Shown here piece by piece: positions 8,046-15,298 of a stretch of 16,540 nucleotides of DNA. The translations under genes were made by a program, and so were the position numbers. How positions within the stretch are numbered: position 1 is the first letter of the stretch; each line of letters starts with the position of its first letter. The stretch is taken from contig JBOGTU010000142.1 of assembly GCA_050695655.1 (NCBI GenBank), positions 1-16,540 of the forward strand, in the 5' to 3' direction. The notes under the pieces were generated by a model, which had not been told where the DNA came from, searched no databases, and saw only the letters and a program-made list of their open reading frames with translations. The stretch is from DATKQD01 sp050695655. Its GTDB lineage: Bacteria > Chloroflexota > JAJPGV01.

Positions 8046-8946
8046 CAGCATGAGCACCACCGAGCAATCCCCCCGCCTCTGTTTGATGACCATTCACGCC
8101 CACCCGGACGACGAAGCGTCCAAAGGGTCTGGAACCGTGGCCAAGTACGCTGACGAGGGCGTGCGCACCGTGCTGGTGACTTGCACGGGCGGCGAAGCCG
8201 GCGACATCCTCAACCGCGCCATGGACCGCCCCTGGGTGAAAGAGAATCTCAAGTCGCTGCGGGCGCGGGAGCTGGCGGCCAGCGCCGCGGTGATCGGCTA
8301 TGACGCGTACTACTTATTGGGCTATCACGACTCGGGCATGCCAAAGACGGAGTGGAACAGCCGGCCGGACAACTTCCACAACGCCCCGCTGGGCGAAGCT
8401 GTGGGGCGCCTGGTCAAGGTGATCCGGACCGAGCGGCCCCAGGTCATCGTCACCTACGACGAGGACCGCCAGTTTTACGGCCATCCCGATCACGTGCGCG
8501 TGTACGAGATCTCCGGTCCCGCGTTTGACGCCGCGGCAGACCCGGAGCAGTATCCAGAAGCCGGCCTGCCCTGGCAGCCTCTCAAGATGTACTACACCGG
8601 CCGCTCCGTGCGCCGCATGAAGGCGCTGGCGCCTTACTTCGAGGCGCACGGCCAGGAGAATCCCTTCCGCCGCTGGATGGAGCGCCGCAAAGAGCGCGGC
8701 CTGCCCGAGGAAGAGGATCGCACCACCACGCTGATCGACGTCAGCAAGTACCTCGCCCGCCGCCGCGCCGCTCTGCTGGCCCACACCACGCAGATCGACC
8801 CGCACCAGGGCTCCTGGTTCCGCATCCCCGATGACGTGACCCGTGAGCTCTACCCCTGGGAGGAGTACCAGCTCGCCCGCTCGCTGGTAGAAAACCAGAT
8901 CCCCGAAGGCGAACTGGAGCACGACCTCTTCGCCGGCCTCCGCTGA
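8035..8946 (+). CDS. PIG-L/LmbE-family zinc deacetylase, mycothiol S-conjugate amidase (Mca)-like
   Basis: Predicted zinc-dependent amidase/N-deacetylase of 303 residues. Mca cleaves mycothiol S-conjugates to release mercapturic acids in Actinobacteria; the relatives MshB and BshB act in thiol synthesis. The zinc motif AHPDDE (His23, Asp25, Asp26) and the second ligand motif HPDH (150-153) are intact. Several segments match Mca more closely than other LmbE proteins: TCTGGEAGDILN with AMDRP, the LGYHDSGMP segment, VIVTYDE before the HPDH, and the PEAGLPWQPLKMYYT stretch. Starts at 8035 or 8050 are both possible (the second gives a protein five residues shorter); neither has a clear Shine-Dalgarno. 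It follows mfd by 50 bases. No mycothiol synthesis gene is in the window, so the substrate could be another glucosamine-linked thiol or an unrelated N-acetyl sugar. Confidence 0.85.
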   Translation: MTTDSMSTTEQSPRLCLMTIHAHPDDEASKGSGTVAKYADEGVRTVLVTCTGGEAGDILNRAMDRPWVKENLKSLRARELAASAAVIGYDAYYLLGYHDSGMPKTEWNSRPDNFHNAPLGEAVGRLVKVIRTERPQVIVTYDEDRQFYGHPDHVRVYEISGPAFDAAADPEQYPEAGLPWQPLKMYYTGRSVRRMKALAPYFEAHGQENPFRRWMERRKERGLPEEEDRTTTLIDVSKYLARRRAALLAHTTQIDPHQGSWFRIPDDVTRELYPWEEYQLARSLVENQIPEGELEHDLFAGLR

Positions 8947-9049
8947 GGCACCGCATCACGCCAGCGGCTCCCAGCTGCGCGGGCGATTCTCGCCACAGGC
9001 GATGATACGCGCAACCAACCAACACCATGATGTATATTTTGTTGTAGAA

Positions 9050-9340
9050 GTGGCTTCCCTGCACCGCACCAACATTTATTTGGGCGACGATCAGCTGCGA
9101 GCCTTGAAGCATCTCGCGGCTGAGGAACATGCGAGCGTGGCCGATCTGGTGCGCAAGGCTATCGATGCCTATCTGGTGCCACGCTTTTCCAGCAGCGATG
9201 ACTGGGGCCGGAGGTTCGATGATCTGGCCGAGAGCATTCAGCGGCGCATGCCAGCGGGCGCGACGCCCGAGCAGATCGAGGCCGACATCACGGCCGCGCG
9301 TGCGGAGGTGCGTCTGTCGCGTCAGGCGCGCCGCCGTTGA
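9050..9340 (+). CDS. ribbon-helix-helix antitoxin of a PIN toxin pair
   Basis: Predicted 96-residue antitoxin placed before a PIN-domain toxin. The N-terminus (HRTNIYLGDDQLRALKHL) and the following ASVADLVRKAIDAYL form a typical CopG/RHH fold: a DNA-binding strand, a helix, then a dimerising helix. The acidic-basic C-terminal part (PEQIEADITAARAEV, then RLSRQARRR) would wrap the toxin. The open frame begins with ATG at 9002. I prefer GTG at 9050, because the first 16 residues do not look like the family and a TATTTT/TATATT stretch at 9033-9040 lies where a -10 box would be. ATG at 9002 cannot be excluded. The gene overlaps the toxin by 41 bases. In such modules the antitoxin neutralises the PIN RNase and represses the operon. 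Confidence 0.72.
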   Translation: MASLHRTNIYLGDDQLRALKHLAAEEHASVADLVRKAIDAYLVPRFSSSDDWGRRFDDLAESIQRRMPAGATPEQIEADITAARAEVRLSRQARRR

Positions 9341-9785
9341 CACCAACGTGTGGGTGTCCGGCGCGCTCAACCCGCGCGGCCGGCCCGCTGAAGTCCGCCA
9401 CGCGCTCATTCGCGGCGAGTTCAGCCTCATCACCAGCCGGCCTCTGTTGGAAGAACTTGCTGAGGTCTTGGCGAGGCCGCGGATTGCCGACAAGTACGGC
9501 ATTCGTGCCGGCGATATCGCGGAGATCGTGGCGCTGCTCGTTGGGAAGAGCAAAATCGTCGACATCAGCGGGTCGCTTCACCTCTGCCGCGACCCCGACG
9601 ACGATGTCGTGCTCGAAACTGTAGTCGATGGCGGCGCGGATGTGCTTGTCACTCGCGACGAGGACCTGAGCCGCGACCTCAACCTCGTCGCCTTGTTGGA
9701 GGAACGCGGAATCCGAGTCCTCACAGTCCAGCGTTTCCTCGACGAGCTCGCTGGTCAGCAAGAGCATGAAAAGCGGGGAGCCTGA
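9300..9785 (+). CDS. PIN-domain toxin (putative endoribonuclease)
   Basis: Predicted magnesium-dependent RNase of the PIN family (VapC-like, similar to COG1569-type toxins), 161 residues. The acidic active-site pattern is intact: Asp14 in VDTNVWVSG, Glu in LLEELAEVL, Asp in CRDPDDDVVLE, and the TRDEDL near the end. After this come a helix and the C-terminal strand (GIRVLTVQRFLDEL). The start is uncertain. PIN proteins usually begin only a few residues before VDTN, but no ATG is available there. GTG at 9300 is the nearest start codon, giving a basic 13-residue leader and a 41-base overlap with the antitoxin. The frame stays open to ATG at 9129, which would bury most of the gene in the antitoxin and is rejected. 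The stop lies just before the promoter of the MetE-like gene. Confidence 0.8.
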   Translation: MRRCVCRVRRAAVDTNVWVSGALNPRGRPAEVRHALIRGEFSLITSRPLLEELAEVLARPRIADKYGIRAGDIAEIVALLVGKSKIVDISGSLHLCRDPDDDVVLETVVDGGADVLVTRDEDLSRDLNLVALLEERGIRVLTVQRFLDELAGQQEHEKRGA

Positions 9786-9788
9786 AGC

Positions 9789-9818
9789 TTGTCACGCTCG
9801 CCGATGAGCATCTATGCT
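9789..9818 (+). promoter_or_regulatory. sigma70-type promoter of the MetE-like gene
   Basis: TTGTCA (9789-9794, one mismatch to TTGACA) is followed by an 18-base spacer and TATGCT (9813-9818). The predicted transcription start near 9825 leaves a short leader that contains AGGAGG. It begins 4 bases after the PIN toxin stop, so the downstream gene need not depend on the TA operon. Confidence 0.5.
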
Positions 9819-9830
9819 CAGTACGTCTTT

Positions 9831-9836
9831 AGGAGG
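9831..9836 (+). promoter_or_regulatory. Shine-Dalgarno deciding the GTG start of the MetE-like gene
   Basis: AGGAGG lies 7 bases before GTG at 9844. An in-frame ATG at 9814 precedes this site and overlaps the -10 box, so the GTG is the likely start. Confidence 0.8.
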
Positions 9837-9843
9837 ACCTGGA

Positions 9844-11010
9844 GTGAAACGGAGCACCGATCGCATCCTGGCCACACACACCGGCAAGCTGTTCATGCCG
9901 GACGCCGGCAACCCGGCGATGGGCCCGCCCCCAACCCCACCGGACCGCGTCGAGTACGAGATCAACGCGCTGGTGAAGAAGCAGATCGAGATTGGGATGG
10001 ATGTCATCTCCAACGGAGAGCCCGCTGGCATCGGCCCGGGGACTGTCTTCCGGCTCGTCGAGGGCTTCGAGACCATCAATTTCAACCTCCCCGCCGGCGA
10101 GCCACCCGTCAGCCCCGAACGGGTTCGCTGGCTCTCGCGCGACATGTTCAAGTACACGGACTTCTACGCGGACATGTTCGGCACGATGATGGGCCGCAAC
10201 ACGACCAACCCGCTTATGTCAATGCGCACCGTCGTGAACGGCCCACTCAAGCTGCGCTCCATCGAGCCCTTCGAGCATGACATCCAGCTCTTCAAGAAGG
10301 CCCTTCAGGCGCACGCGCCCGACAAAGAGGCCTTCTACTGTGTCGTCGCGCCGGAATGGCTCGAGGAGTTCGTCTGGAACGAGTACTACAAGACCGACGA
10401 CGAGTTCGTCGTTGCCCTCACCGACGTGATGGCGCCGATCTTCAAGTGCGTGGTCGACAACGGCCTCATCCTGCAGATCGATGATCCGGCGATCTCCCAT
10501 GACTGGGAGGAGGCGCGCCGCCCTCTCATGTCCGACAGGGAGTATGAGCGCTTCATCATGCTGCGCGTCGACGCGCTGAACGCGGCGCTCAAGGACATCC
10601 CCGAGGATCGCGTCCGCTTCCACGTCTGCTGGGGCAGCTGGCCAGGCATGCACACGAACGAACAGCCGCTGGCGCATTTCGCCGGCATGATGCTGAAGGT
10701 CAAGGCCCAGGCCTTCTCCATTGAGTCGGCGAAGTCCTCGCACCGCAACGATTGGAAGATCTGGCGCGATGAGATCACCTGGCCGAAGGACAAGATCATC
10801 ATCCCTGGCGTGGTCGATCACACCACTCCGGTAGTTGAGCCGCCGGACGTGATCGCCGACACCATCGTCAACTTCGCCGGCGTGTGCGGCCGCGAGAACG
10901 TCATCGCCGGCACCGACTGCGGCATGCGCTGGCACGCTCAGGCCGCGTGGGCGAAGTACGAGAACATCGTGAAGGGTGCCGAGCTCGCGACAAAGCAGCT
11001 CTGGAAGTAG
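9844..11010 (+). CDS. MetE C-terminal-like zinc-dependent methyl/alkyltransferase
   Basis: Single TIM-barrel protein of 388 residues related to the C-terminal half of cobalamin-independent methionine synthase (COG0620, UROD/MetE-like). The probable zinc ligands are all visible: His260 and Cys262 in RFHVCWG, Glu294 in SIESAKS and Cys359 in GTDCGMR. An N-terminal SNGEPAG replaces the usual TDGE-type substrate loop. MetE itself is about 750 residues with a duplicated barrel, so this is not a standard methionine synthase. Short relatives include archaeal MetE-type core enzymes and epoxyalkane:coenzyme M transferases. It would move a methyl or alkyl group to or from a zinc-bound thiolate. Its stop at 11008-11010 touches the stop of the convergent monooxygenase. 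The surrounding catabolic-type genes suggest a role in breakdown of a methylated, epoxide or thioether compound (inference). Confidence 0.8.
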   Translation: MKRSTDRILATHTGKLFMPDAGNPAMGPPPTPPDRVEYEINALVKKQIEIGMDVISNGEPAGIGPGTVFRLVEGFETINFNLPAGEPPVSPERVRWLSRDMFKYTDFYADMFGTMMGRNTTNPLMSMRTVVNGPLKLRSIEPFEHDIQLFKKALQAHAPDKEAFYCVVAPEWLEEFVWNEYYKTDDEFVVALTDVMAPIFKCVVDNGLILQIDDPAISHDWEEARRPLMSDREYERFIMLRVDALNAALKDIPEDRVRFHVCWGSWPGMHTNEQPLAHFAGMMLKVKAQAFSIESAKSSHRNDWKIWRDEITWPKDKIIIPGVVDHTTPVVEPPDVIADTIVNFAGVCGRENVIAGTDCGMRWHAQAAWAKYENIVKGAELATKQLWK

Positions 11011-12210
11011 TCAGATCGCCAGAACGTCCGGCGCACCCGCGTCGTAACTGGCGATCCAATCCCTCCCGCCCGATCGGCGACGCCCGCGACGGCGAAGCTT
11101 GATCGCGAGGTCGCGCTTCCAGATCGCAAAAGGTGACGACAGGTGGTTGTACGTTCCTTGTGCTCGTGCCGCCAGGACGATGCGGCTCGCGCGCGGCCGG
11201 CGAACGCGTTCGTAGAGCTCCAGCGCGGCTGGGACGTCGTCCGGCATCGCCCCGAGCGCGGTTGAGAGCACGCAGCCGTCTTCAATGGCCTGGCACACAC
11301 CTTGCCCGAGGTAGGGCAGCATAGGATGCGCAGCGTCGCCGAGCAACGTTGACCTTCCCTTCGACCATTGCGGAATGGGATCGCGATCGTACAACGCCCA
11401 CTTGTACCAGGTCTTGCTCGCGGAGAATAAACGAAGGAGCGATTCGTGCCAGTCCTTGTGGACGGCCAGAACCTCCTCGCGATCGCACTCCGTCACCCAC
11501 GACTCGTTCGTGTAGGTTTCGTCATCATGATGAGCGTGAAAGTTGATCTTTGCCCCGGCGCTCACTCTGAAGATCACCACCGCGCCGTGAGGACCGAGCC
11601 AGAGATGGCTGTCGGGCGAAGGAGCGCCACCCGGCACCTCCTCAACCGGAATGGGGTCTGTCCGATAGACGATCTTTCCAGTGAAGCGAGGCGAGTCCTC
11701 GCCAAACAGGCTGGTGCGAACAGTCGAGCGAATGCCATCCGCACCGATCACTACATCCGCCTCGACTTCACTTCCGCTGGCAAAGCGCGCGACCGCGACG
11801 TCCCCCTCGGTGCGCACTGACTCGCAACGCTCGCCAACGCTGACGAGCCCCGGATCCAGGACCCCGGCAAACGCGTTGAGCAGTTCCCCGCGATGCACCG
11901 TGCAATTCGACGCTCCGTAGCGCTCAGCCGCGTCGCGGCTTGATGTACGGCCAACTACCCGGCCGCTCTTCCAATTGTGTGTGAGTTGGTGTTCTCCGGA
12001 CCACCCAATGGACCGGACCAAGCTCTCGAGATCGATAGATCGCAGCGCCTTCATGGCGTTCGACCCCAGTGTCAGCCCGCCACCGACCTCCAACAATCGC
12101 GGCGCAGCCTCGTAAACGTGCACCTCGTGGCCATGGTGCAGCAGTGCTGACGCTGCGCACAGCCCACCCAAACCGCCGCCAATGACCGCTGCACGAACCT
12201 TCCTCGCCAT
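11011..12210 (-). CDS. FAD-dependent monooxygenase (salicylate/hydroxynicotinate hydroxylase-like)
   Basis: Class A flavoprotein monooxygenase of 399 residues, expected to hydroxylate an aromatic or heteroaromatic ring using NAD(P)H and oxygen. Landmarks are an N-terminal FAD GxGxxG (VIGGGLGG, residues 9-16), the acidic end of the second strand (VHVYEAAP), the DG motif GADGIRS (about 156-162) and the GD motif LLGDAAHPMLPYLGQG (about 290-304), followed by QAIEDG. The C-terminus is basic. It is similar to salicylate 1-monooxygenase, 6-hydroxynicotinate 3-monooxygenase and related enzymes; substrate cannot be assigned. Two ATGs are possible: the first (12216) touches the GGAG, while the one at 12210 lies 6 bases from it and is preferred. 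It is transcribed toward the MetE-like gene with no spacer between the stops, and shares strand with the CoA-transferase 115 bases upstream. Confidence 0.9.
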   Translation of the reverse strand: MARKVRAAVIGGGLGGLCAASALLHHGHEVHVYEAAPRLLEVGGGLTLGSNAMKALRSIDLESLVRSIGWSGEHQLTHNWKSGRVVGRTSSRDAAERYGASNCTVHRGELLNAFAGVLDPGLVSVGERCESVRTEGDVAVARFASGSEVEADVVIGADGIRSTVRTSLFGEDSPRFTGKIVYRTDPIPVEEVPGGAPSPDSHLWLGPHGAVVIFRVSAGAKINFHAHHDDETYTNESWVTECDREEVLAVHKDWHESLLRLFSASKTWYKWALYDRDPIPQWSKGRSTLLGDAAHPMLPYLGQGVCQAIEDGCVLSTALGAMPDDVPAALELYERVRRPRASRIVLAARAQGTYNHLSSPFAIWKRDLAIKLRRRGRRRSGGRDWIASYDAGAPDVLAI

Positions 12211-12216
12211 CACCAT

Positions 12217-12243
12217 CTCCTGCGATTCGCGGCGCCAGCGCCG
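12217..12243 (-). promoter_or_regulatory. ribosome binding site and inverted repeat before the monooxygenase
   Basis: On the minus strand GGAG (12220 to 12217) precedes the ATG at 12210 by 6 bases. Immediately upstream is a perfect inverted repeat CGGCGC-CA-GCGCCG (12230-12243) that could be a regulator site or a hairpin in the leader. The 115-base gap to the CoA-transferase shows no clear terminator. Confidence 0.4.
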
Positions 12244-12325
12244 AGTTCACTCGTTGCCGTGCCCGAAAGTTGCACGCCGAGCTTATGGTACGCGGGGCCT
12301 CGGCAATCCCATTCGTGGCCCAGCG

Positions 12326-14593
12326 TTACATCGCGGCGCCCCAGGCAGGGGGCAGGTCATGCACTTGCAGGACCCAGGCCTTCTCCAGCTTGGGCAGTTC
12401 CGCTTCGAGGCCAAGCTCCTGCAATATCGCCCCGGCATCGGCTCCCGGCCGGCGTGGCACCTCTCCCACCCGCATGGGGGTACGCCATAAGCGCACAGGC
12501 ACGCCCGGCGCTGTCGTGTCGCCCACGCCTTCCACTTCCTGGTGCACGGCCAGGCCGCGCCGGACAACGTACGGATCCTTCATCAGGTCGGCGATCGGCA
12601 CCCGCACATGGGCAGCAACACCGCGCTCACGCAGGCGCTGCACCCAGGCGTCGGCCGGCGCCGATTTGAAGGAGCCCTCCAGATCGTCCGAGTTGAGCCC
12701 GGGAATCACGGCCAATTCAGCCGCATCGCTGTCGCGCAGCGAGGCGAAGAACCACTTCCCGTCGCCCGCCTCGTAAAAGCGGTCCAAGGGGCCAGTTCCC
12801 AGTGTCAAGTAGCCGCGCGGCTCAGTGGACTCGTGGCCGGCATAGTCCAGCATGTACGGCGTCTGCTGATAGGTGGCGGTTTGGCAGAGAGAGGCCGACA
12901 CGTGCTGCCCCTGCCCCGTCCGCAGCCGGTGGAACAGCCCGAGCCCGGTGGCGAAGGTCGCCAGGCAGCCGGTGCCGATGTCGATCAGGTTGTAGGGACC
13001 CAGAATGGCCGGCGGGTCCTGGCGTTCCATGATGCCGGCTACGGCCTGCCCTTGCCGCTCCCAGCCACGCCCGTTCTTCCACGGCCCAAACTGCCCGTAG
13101 GCGCTGATCGATGCGTAGACGAGCTCCGGCTTGCGCGCACGCGCCTCGCGATAGCCGATGCCCAGGCGGTCGGCCGTGCCGGGGGAGAAGTTCTCCAGCA
13201 CGACATCGGCCTGCTCGGCCAGGCCCCAGAAGACCTGTTGCGCATCGAACGACGCGAGATCGAGCAGCAACGACCGCTTGCCACGGTTCAGGTAGCCCGA
13301 GACGCCAGCCTTGGGGGCGTTGATCTTGACCACGTCGGCGCCGAACTCCAGCAGCAGGCGCCCACACGTCGGCCCCGCCAGGGCCACGCACAGGTCCACC
13401 ACCTTCATCCCCTGGAGTGGCTGCGTCAGGGGCTCGCCGCTGGCGGCGCCTGCGCCGTCGCTCGCAGGCACGCTGGCGAGCTCACGCAGGATGTCCTGGC
13501 GGTCAGCATCGAGGCCGTGGCGCGGGCCGCGCGGCGCGCCCGGCGTAGCTTCCAGATGCACCGGCAGGCCAGCCATCCAGGCAGGGCCGAGTTCCGGGTC
13601 CTGCAACTGGACTACGGCGCCAATCTCGCGGGCATGCTCCGTATGAAGCCACTCGCTGGTGCTGCGCGCCCAGCCCATGGCCGCGCCGGCGCGGTTGCCG
13701 ATATCCTCCCACTCGGCCGCGGCGCGGGTCAGGAACAGCTCGCGCAGCCGGGCATGCAGGCGCTGGTTGGCCGCTTCATCGCGCAGGCGGTTCACGTCCA
13801 GGTAGTCCGGGCCCCAGGCAGTGATGCCAGCTTCCTGGGCAAACCACACCCGGTGCCGCGCGCTGGAGGTGTCGAACTGAACGTATTTGCCGTCTTTGCA
13901 TTTGAACGGACCAGCGCCGCGCCCGTGGATGCCACGTGGTGGATGCAGGCCGCGGTCCGTGATGTACGCCCCGGAGTGGCCGAAGAGCGTGAACATCGCG
14001 TCGAACATGGGCGCTTCGACACGCTGGCCGAATCCCGTGCGCTGCCGGGCAATCAGCGCCATCACGATGCCCGTGGCTCCCAGGAAGGCGCCGAAGTTGG
14101 AAGCGTGGGTGATGGCCGAGTAGAAGGGCCGGGACCAGTCCCAACCCGGTGGCTCTTCACCTGCTCGCGGGATGCAGTCGTCCGTCGCGGCCTTCAGGAT
14201 GCCCTCCCAGGCCCGCAGGCCGGCCCGAGGATCGTCCTGCGCGAAGCCCGGGATGGAGCAGTAGATCAGGCGGGCATGGCGCTCGGTCATCGCTTGTGCG
14301 CCCAGCCCCAGGCGGTCCATGACACCCGGCCGGAAGTTCTCAATCACCACGTCGGCGGACGCGACCAGCCGCTGAGCCACGCGTTGGTCGCCGGGCGCCT
14401 TCAGGTCCAGCGTGATACGGCGTTTGCCGCGCTGCAGGAAGGCGTCCGCTTCAGTCTTCCACATCGGTCCGCCTGGTGGATCGACGTGAACAACGTCGGC
14501 GCCCTGGTCGGCCAGCATAACGGCCGCCAGCGGCCCGGCGATGTACTGGCCGAAATCAATGATCCGCAGCCCTTCGAGCGCTTGCATGCCCAT
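12326..14593 (-). CDS. fused two-domain family III CoA-transferase (CaiB/BaiF type)
   Basis: Moves CoA between carboxylic acids. The 755 residues are two CaiB/BaiF domains in tandem. The first starts with LRIIDFGQYIAGPLAAVMLADQ and continues with DVVIENFRPGVMDRLGLG. The second starts near 395 with MKVVDLCVALAGPTCGRLLLE and repeats DVVLENFSPGTADRLGIG. The linker (about 365-390) is rich in Ala/Gly/Ser. In the first domain the catalytic aspartate is present (GQRVEAPMFDAMF, Asp198). In the second the aligned position is Gln571 (GQHVSASLCQTAT), so the C-terminal active site appears dead. One-sided fusions are known in DddD (DMSP cleavage), and BbsEF is a two-subunit relative, so a lyase-type role is possible. 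The ATG at 14593 is preferred because TACTGT lies 6 bases before it; GTG 14596 and ATG 14587 are alternatives. A long antisense frame (12542-14980) is an artefact. Confidence 0.88.
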   Translation of the reverse strand: MGMQALEGLRIIDFGQYIAGPLAAVMLADQGADVVHVDPPGGPMWKTEADAFLQRGKRRITLDLKAPGDQRVAQRLVASADVVIENFRPGVMDRLGLGAQAMTERHARLIYCSIPGFAQDDPRAGLRAWEGILKAATDDCIPRAGEEPPGWDWSRPFYSAITHASNFGAFLGATGIVMALIARQRTGFGQRVEAPMFDAMFTLFGHSGAYITDRGLHPPRGIHGRGAGPFKCKDGKYVQFDTSSARHRVWFAQEAGITAWGPDYLDVNRLRDEAANQRLHARLRELFLTRAAAEWEDIGNRAGAAMGWARSTSEWLHTEHAREIGAVVQLQDPELGPAWMAGLPVHLEATPGAPRGPRHGLDADRQDILRELASVPASDGAGAASGEPLTQPLQGMKVVDLCVALAGPTCGRLLLEFGADVVKINAPKAGVSGYLNRGKRSLLLDLASFDAQQVFWGLAEQADVVLENFSPGTADRLGIGYREARARKPELVYASISAYGQFGPWKNGRGWERQGQAVAGIMERQDPPAILGPYNLIDIGTGCLATFATGLGLFHRLRTGQGQHVSASLCQTATYQQTPYMLDYAGHESTEPRGYLTLGTGPLDRFYEAGDGKWFFASLRDSDAAELAVIPGLNSDDLEGSFKSAPADAWVQRLRERGVAAHVRVPIADLMKDPYVVRRGLAVHQEVEGVGDTTAPGVPVRLWRTPMRVGEVPRRPGADAGAILQELGLEAELPKLEKAWVLQVHDLPPAWGAAM

Positions 14594-14599
14594 CACTCT

Positions 14600-14605
14600 A
14601 CAGTA
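14600..14605 (-). promoter_or_regulatory. -10 hexamer TACTGT, possible leaderless promoter of the CoA-transferase
   Basis: On the minus strand TACTGT is followed by AGAGTG (6 bases) and the ATG at 14593. No good Shine-Dalgarno is present. The core CTACAGTAG (14598-14606) is also palindromic around its middle base. Confidence 0.35.
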
Positions 14606-15110
14606 GACGGGTGGCCGATTATCGCCGGATCGGCACGGTCACGCCGCCAGGAGTCGATCAGAAGTGCCGCACGCGCGCCAACAGGGCCTCATCTGGCTTG
14701 CCGCGCACTGCTGAGCGCCAGCCGATGGCATCCCGGCGCTCGCCGAACAGCACTATCACTCGGCCGCCGCGATCGGGCCCCGGACGAAGCCCAGCCCGGA
14801 CGCGCCACCCGCTCGCGCCGCCGGGCAGCAGGGCTGGGGGCCTCAGCGCAAAGCAAGGAGGGCAGGATACGGATTGGCGACACTGCTTTCGCGTGCCCTC
14901 AATACCAGGCGGAACGCGAGCATTCGCGTCCTGCCGGGCCATCTGGCGTACGGATTACCTGCCGAAGAGTTGCTCGGTGACCTCATCCCGCGACTCGCCG
15001 AGAGACTCGGCGACGTCCTCGCTTCCAGACGGCCCCACGTCGGGTCGCCGGCCACATGTGCGGGCCGCCATCGGCAGAAGGACCGCGGTGATTACTTGAG
15101 CTTAAACCCC
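14606..15110. other. about 500 bases without a convincing gene
   Basis: Short open frames exist on both strands (for example a 94-codon minus frame ending at 14658 and a plus frame from 14874 to 15173), but none has a recognisable domain, a ribosome binding site or an upstream -10 box. The plus frame contains LPAEELLGDLIPRLAERL and the minus strand a short acidic stretch (VAESLGESRDEVTEQLFG) that ends in a stop. Both look protein-like for only about 30 residues and may be decayed gene pieces. One 8-bp inverted repeat with a 3-base loop lies at 14995-15013. It may be a degraded border of the region to its right. Confidence 0.45.
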
Positions 15111-15153
15111 AGAGCCGGCAAGCAGCTCGAACTGCTGACCTGCGGTTTACGAA
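15111..15153 (-). pseudogene. 3' half of a tRNA-Thr(CGT)-like gene, possible att-site remnant
   Basis: On the minus strand, from 15153, the sequence reads as an anticodon loop TTCGTAA (anticodon CGT), the 3' anticodon stem ACCGC, variable bases AGGTC, a T-arm AGCAG-TTCGAG-CTGCT and an acceptor-like GCCGGCTCT. The 5' half is missing: the bases before the loop (GTCGAA) do not pair with ACCGC and no D-arm or acceptor 5' strand is found upstream. The T-loop has 6 rather than 7 bases. Tyrosine-recombinase elements often integrate between the anticodon loop and the 3' end of tRNA genes, so this may be an attachment scar. Recognition is by eye; a covariance-model scan is needed. Confidence 0.45.
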
Positions 15154-15238
15154 TTCGACTTTTGGAGCGTTAAAACCGCCCCTTCGAGCTCAACTGCGTG
15201 CCCTGGAGTGCCTCCTTATCCCCCCATTTTTCTCGGCG

Positions 15239-15258
15239 TTGGTGTCTTGGTTGGTGTC
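15239..15258. repeat. short direct repeat TTGGTGTC x2
   Basis: TTGGTGTC occurs at 15239-15246 and 15251-15258, separated by TTGG. It lies between the tRNA remnant and the second anticodon-arm-like hairpin. Small direct repeats near attachment sites can be recombinase arm sites, but this is only a possibility. Confidence 0.35.
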
Positions 15259-15298
15259 AGCTTGCTTCAAGGTGGGCTGCAAAAATGTGAAGACGGGC

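Noticed and set aside
12542..14980. Long plus-strand open frame of about 800 codons antisense to the CoA-transferase
   Set aside because: Same composition artefact; the minus-strand product has two clear CaiB/BaiF domains.
14995..15013. Inverted repeat TCGCCGAG-AGA-CTCGGCGA as a terminator or operator
   Set aside because: No T-run and no adjacent gene boundary; it could be a chance feature of GC-rich sequence.
14874..15173. Plus-strand frame of 99 codons with a leucine-rich stretch
   Set aside because: No domain, ribosome binding site or -10 box, and it runs through the tRNA-like remnant. Kept only as a possible decayed fragment.
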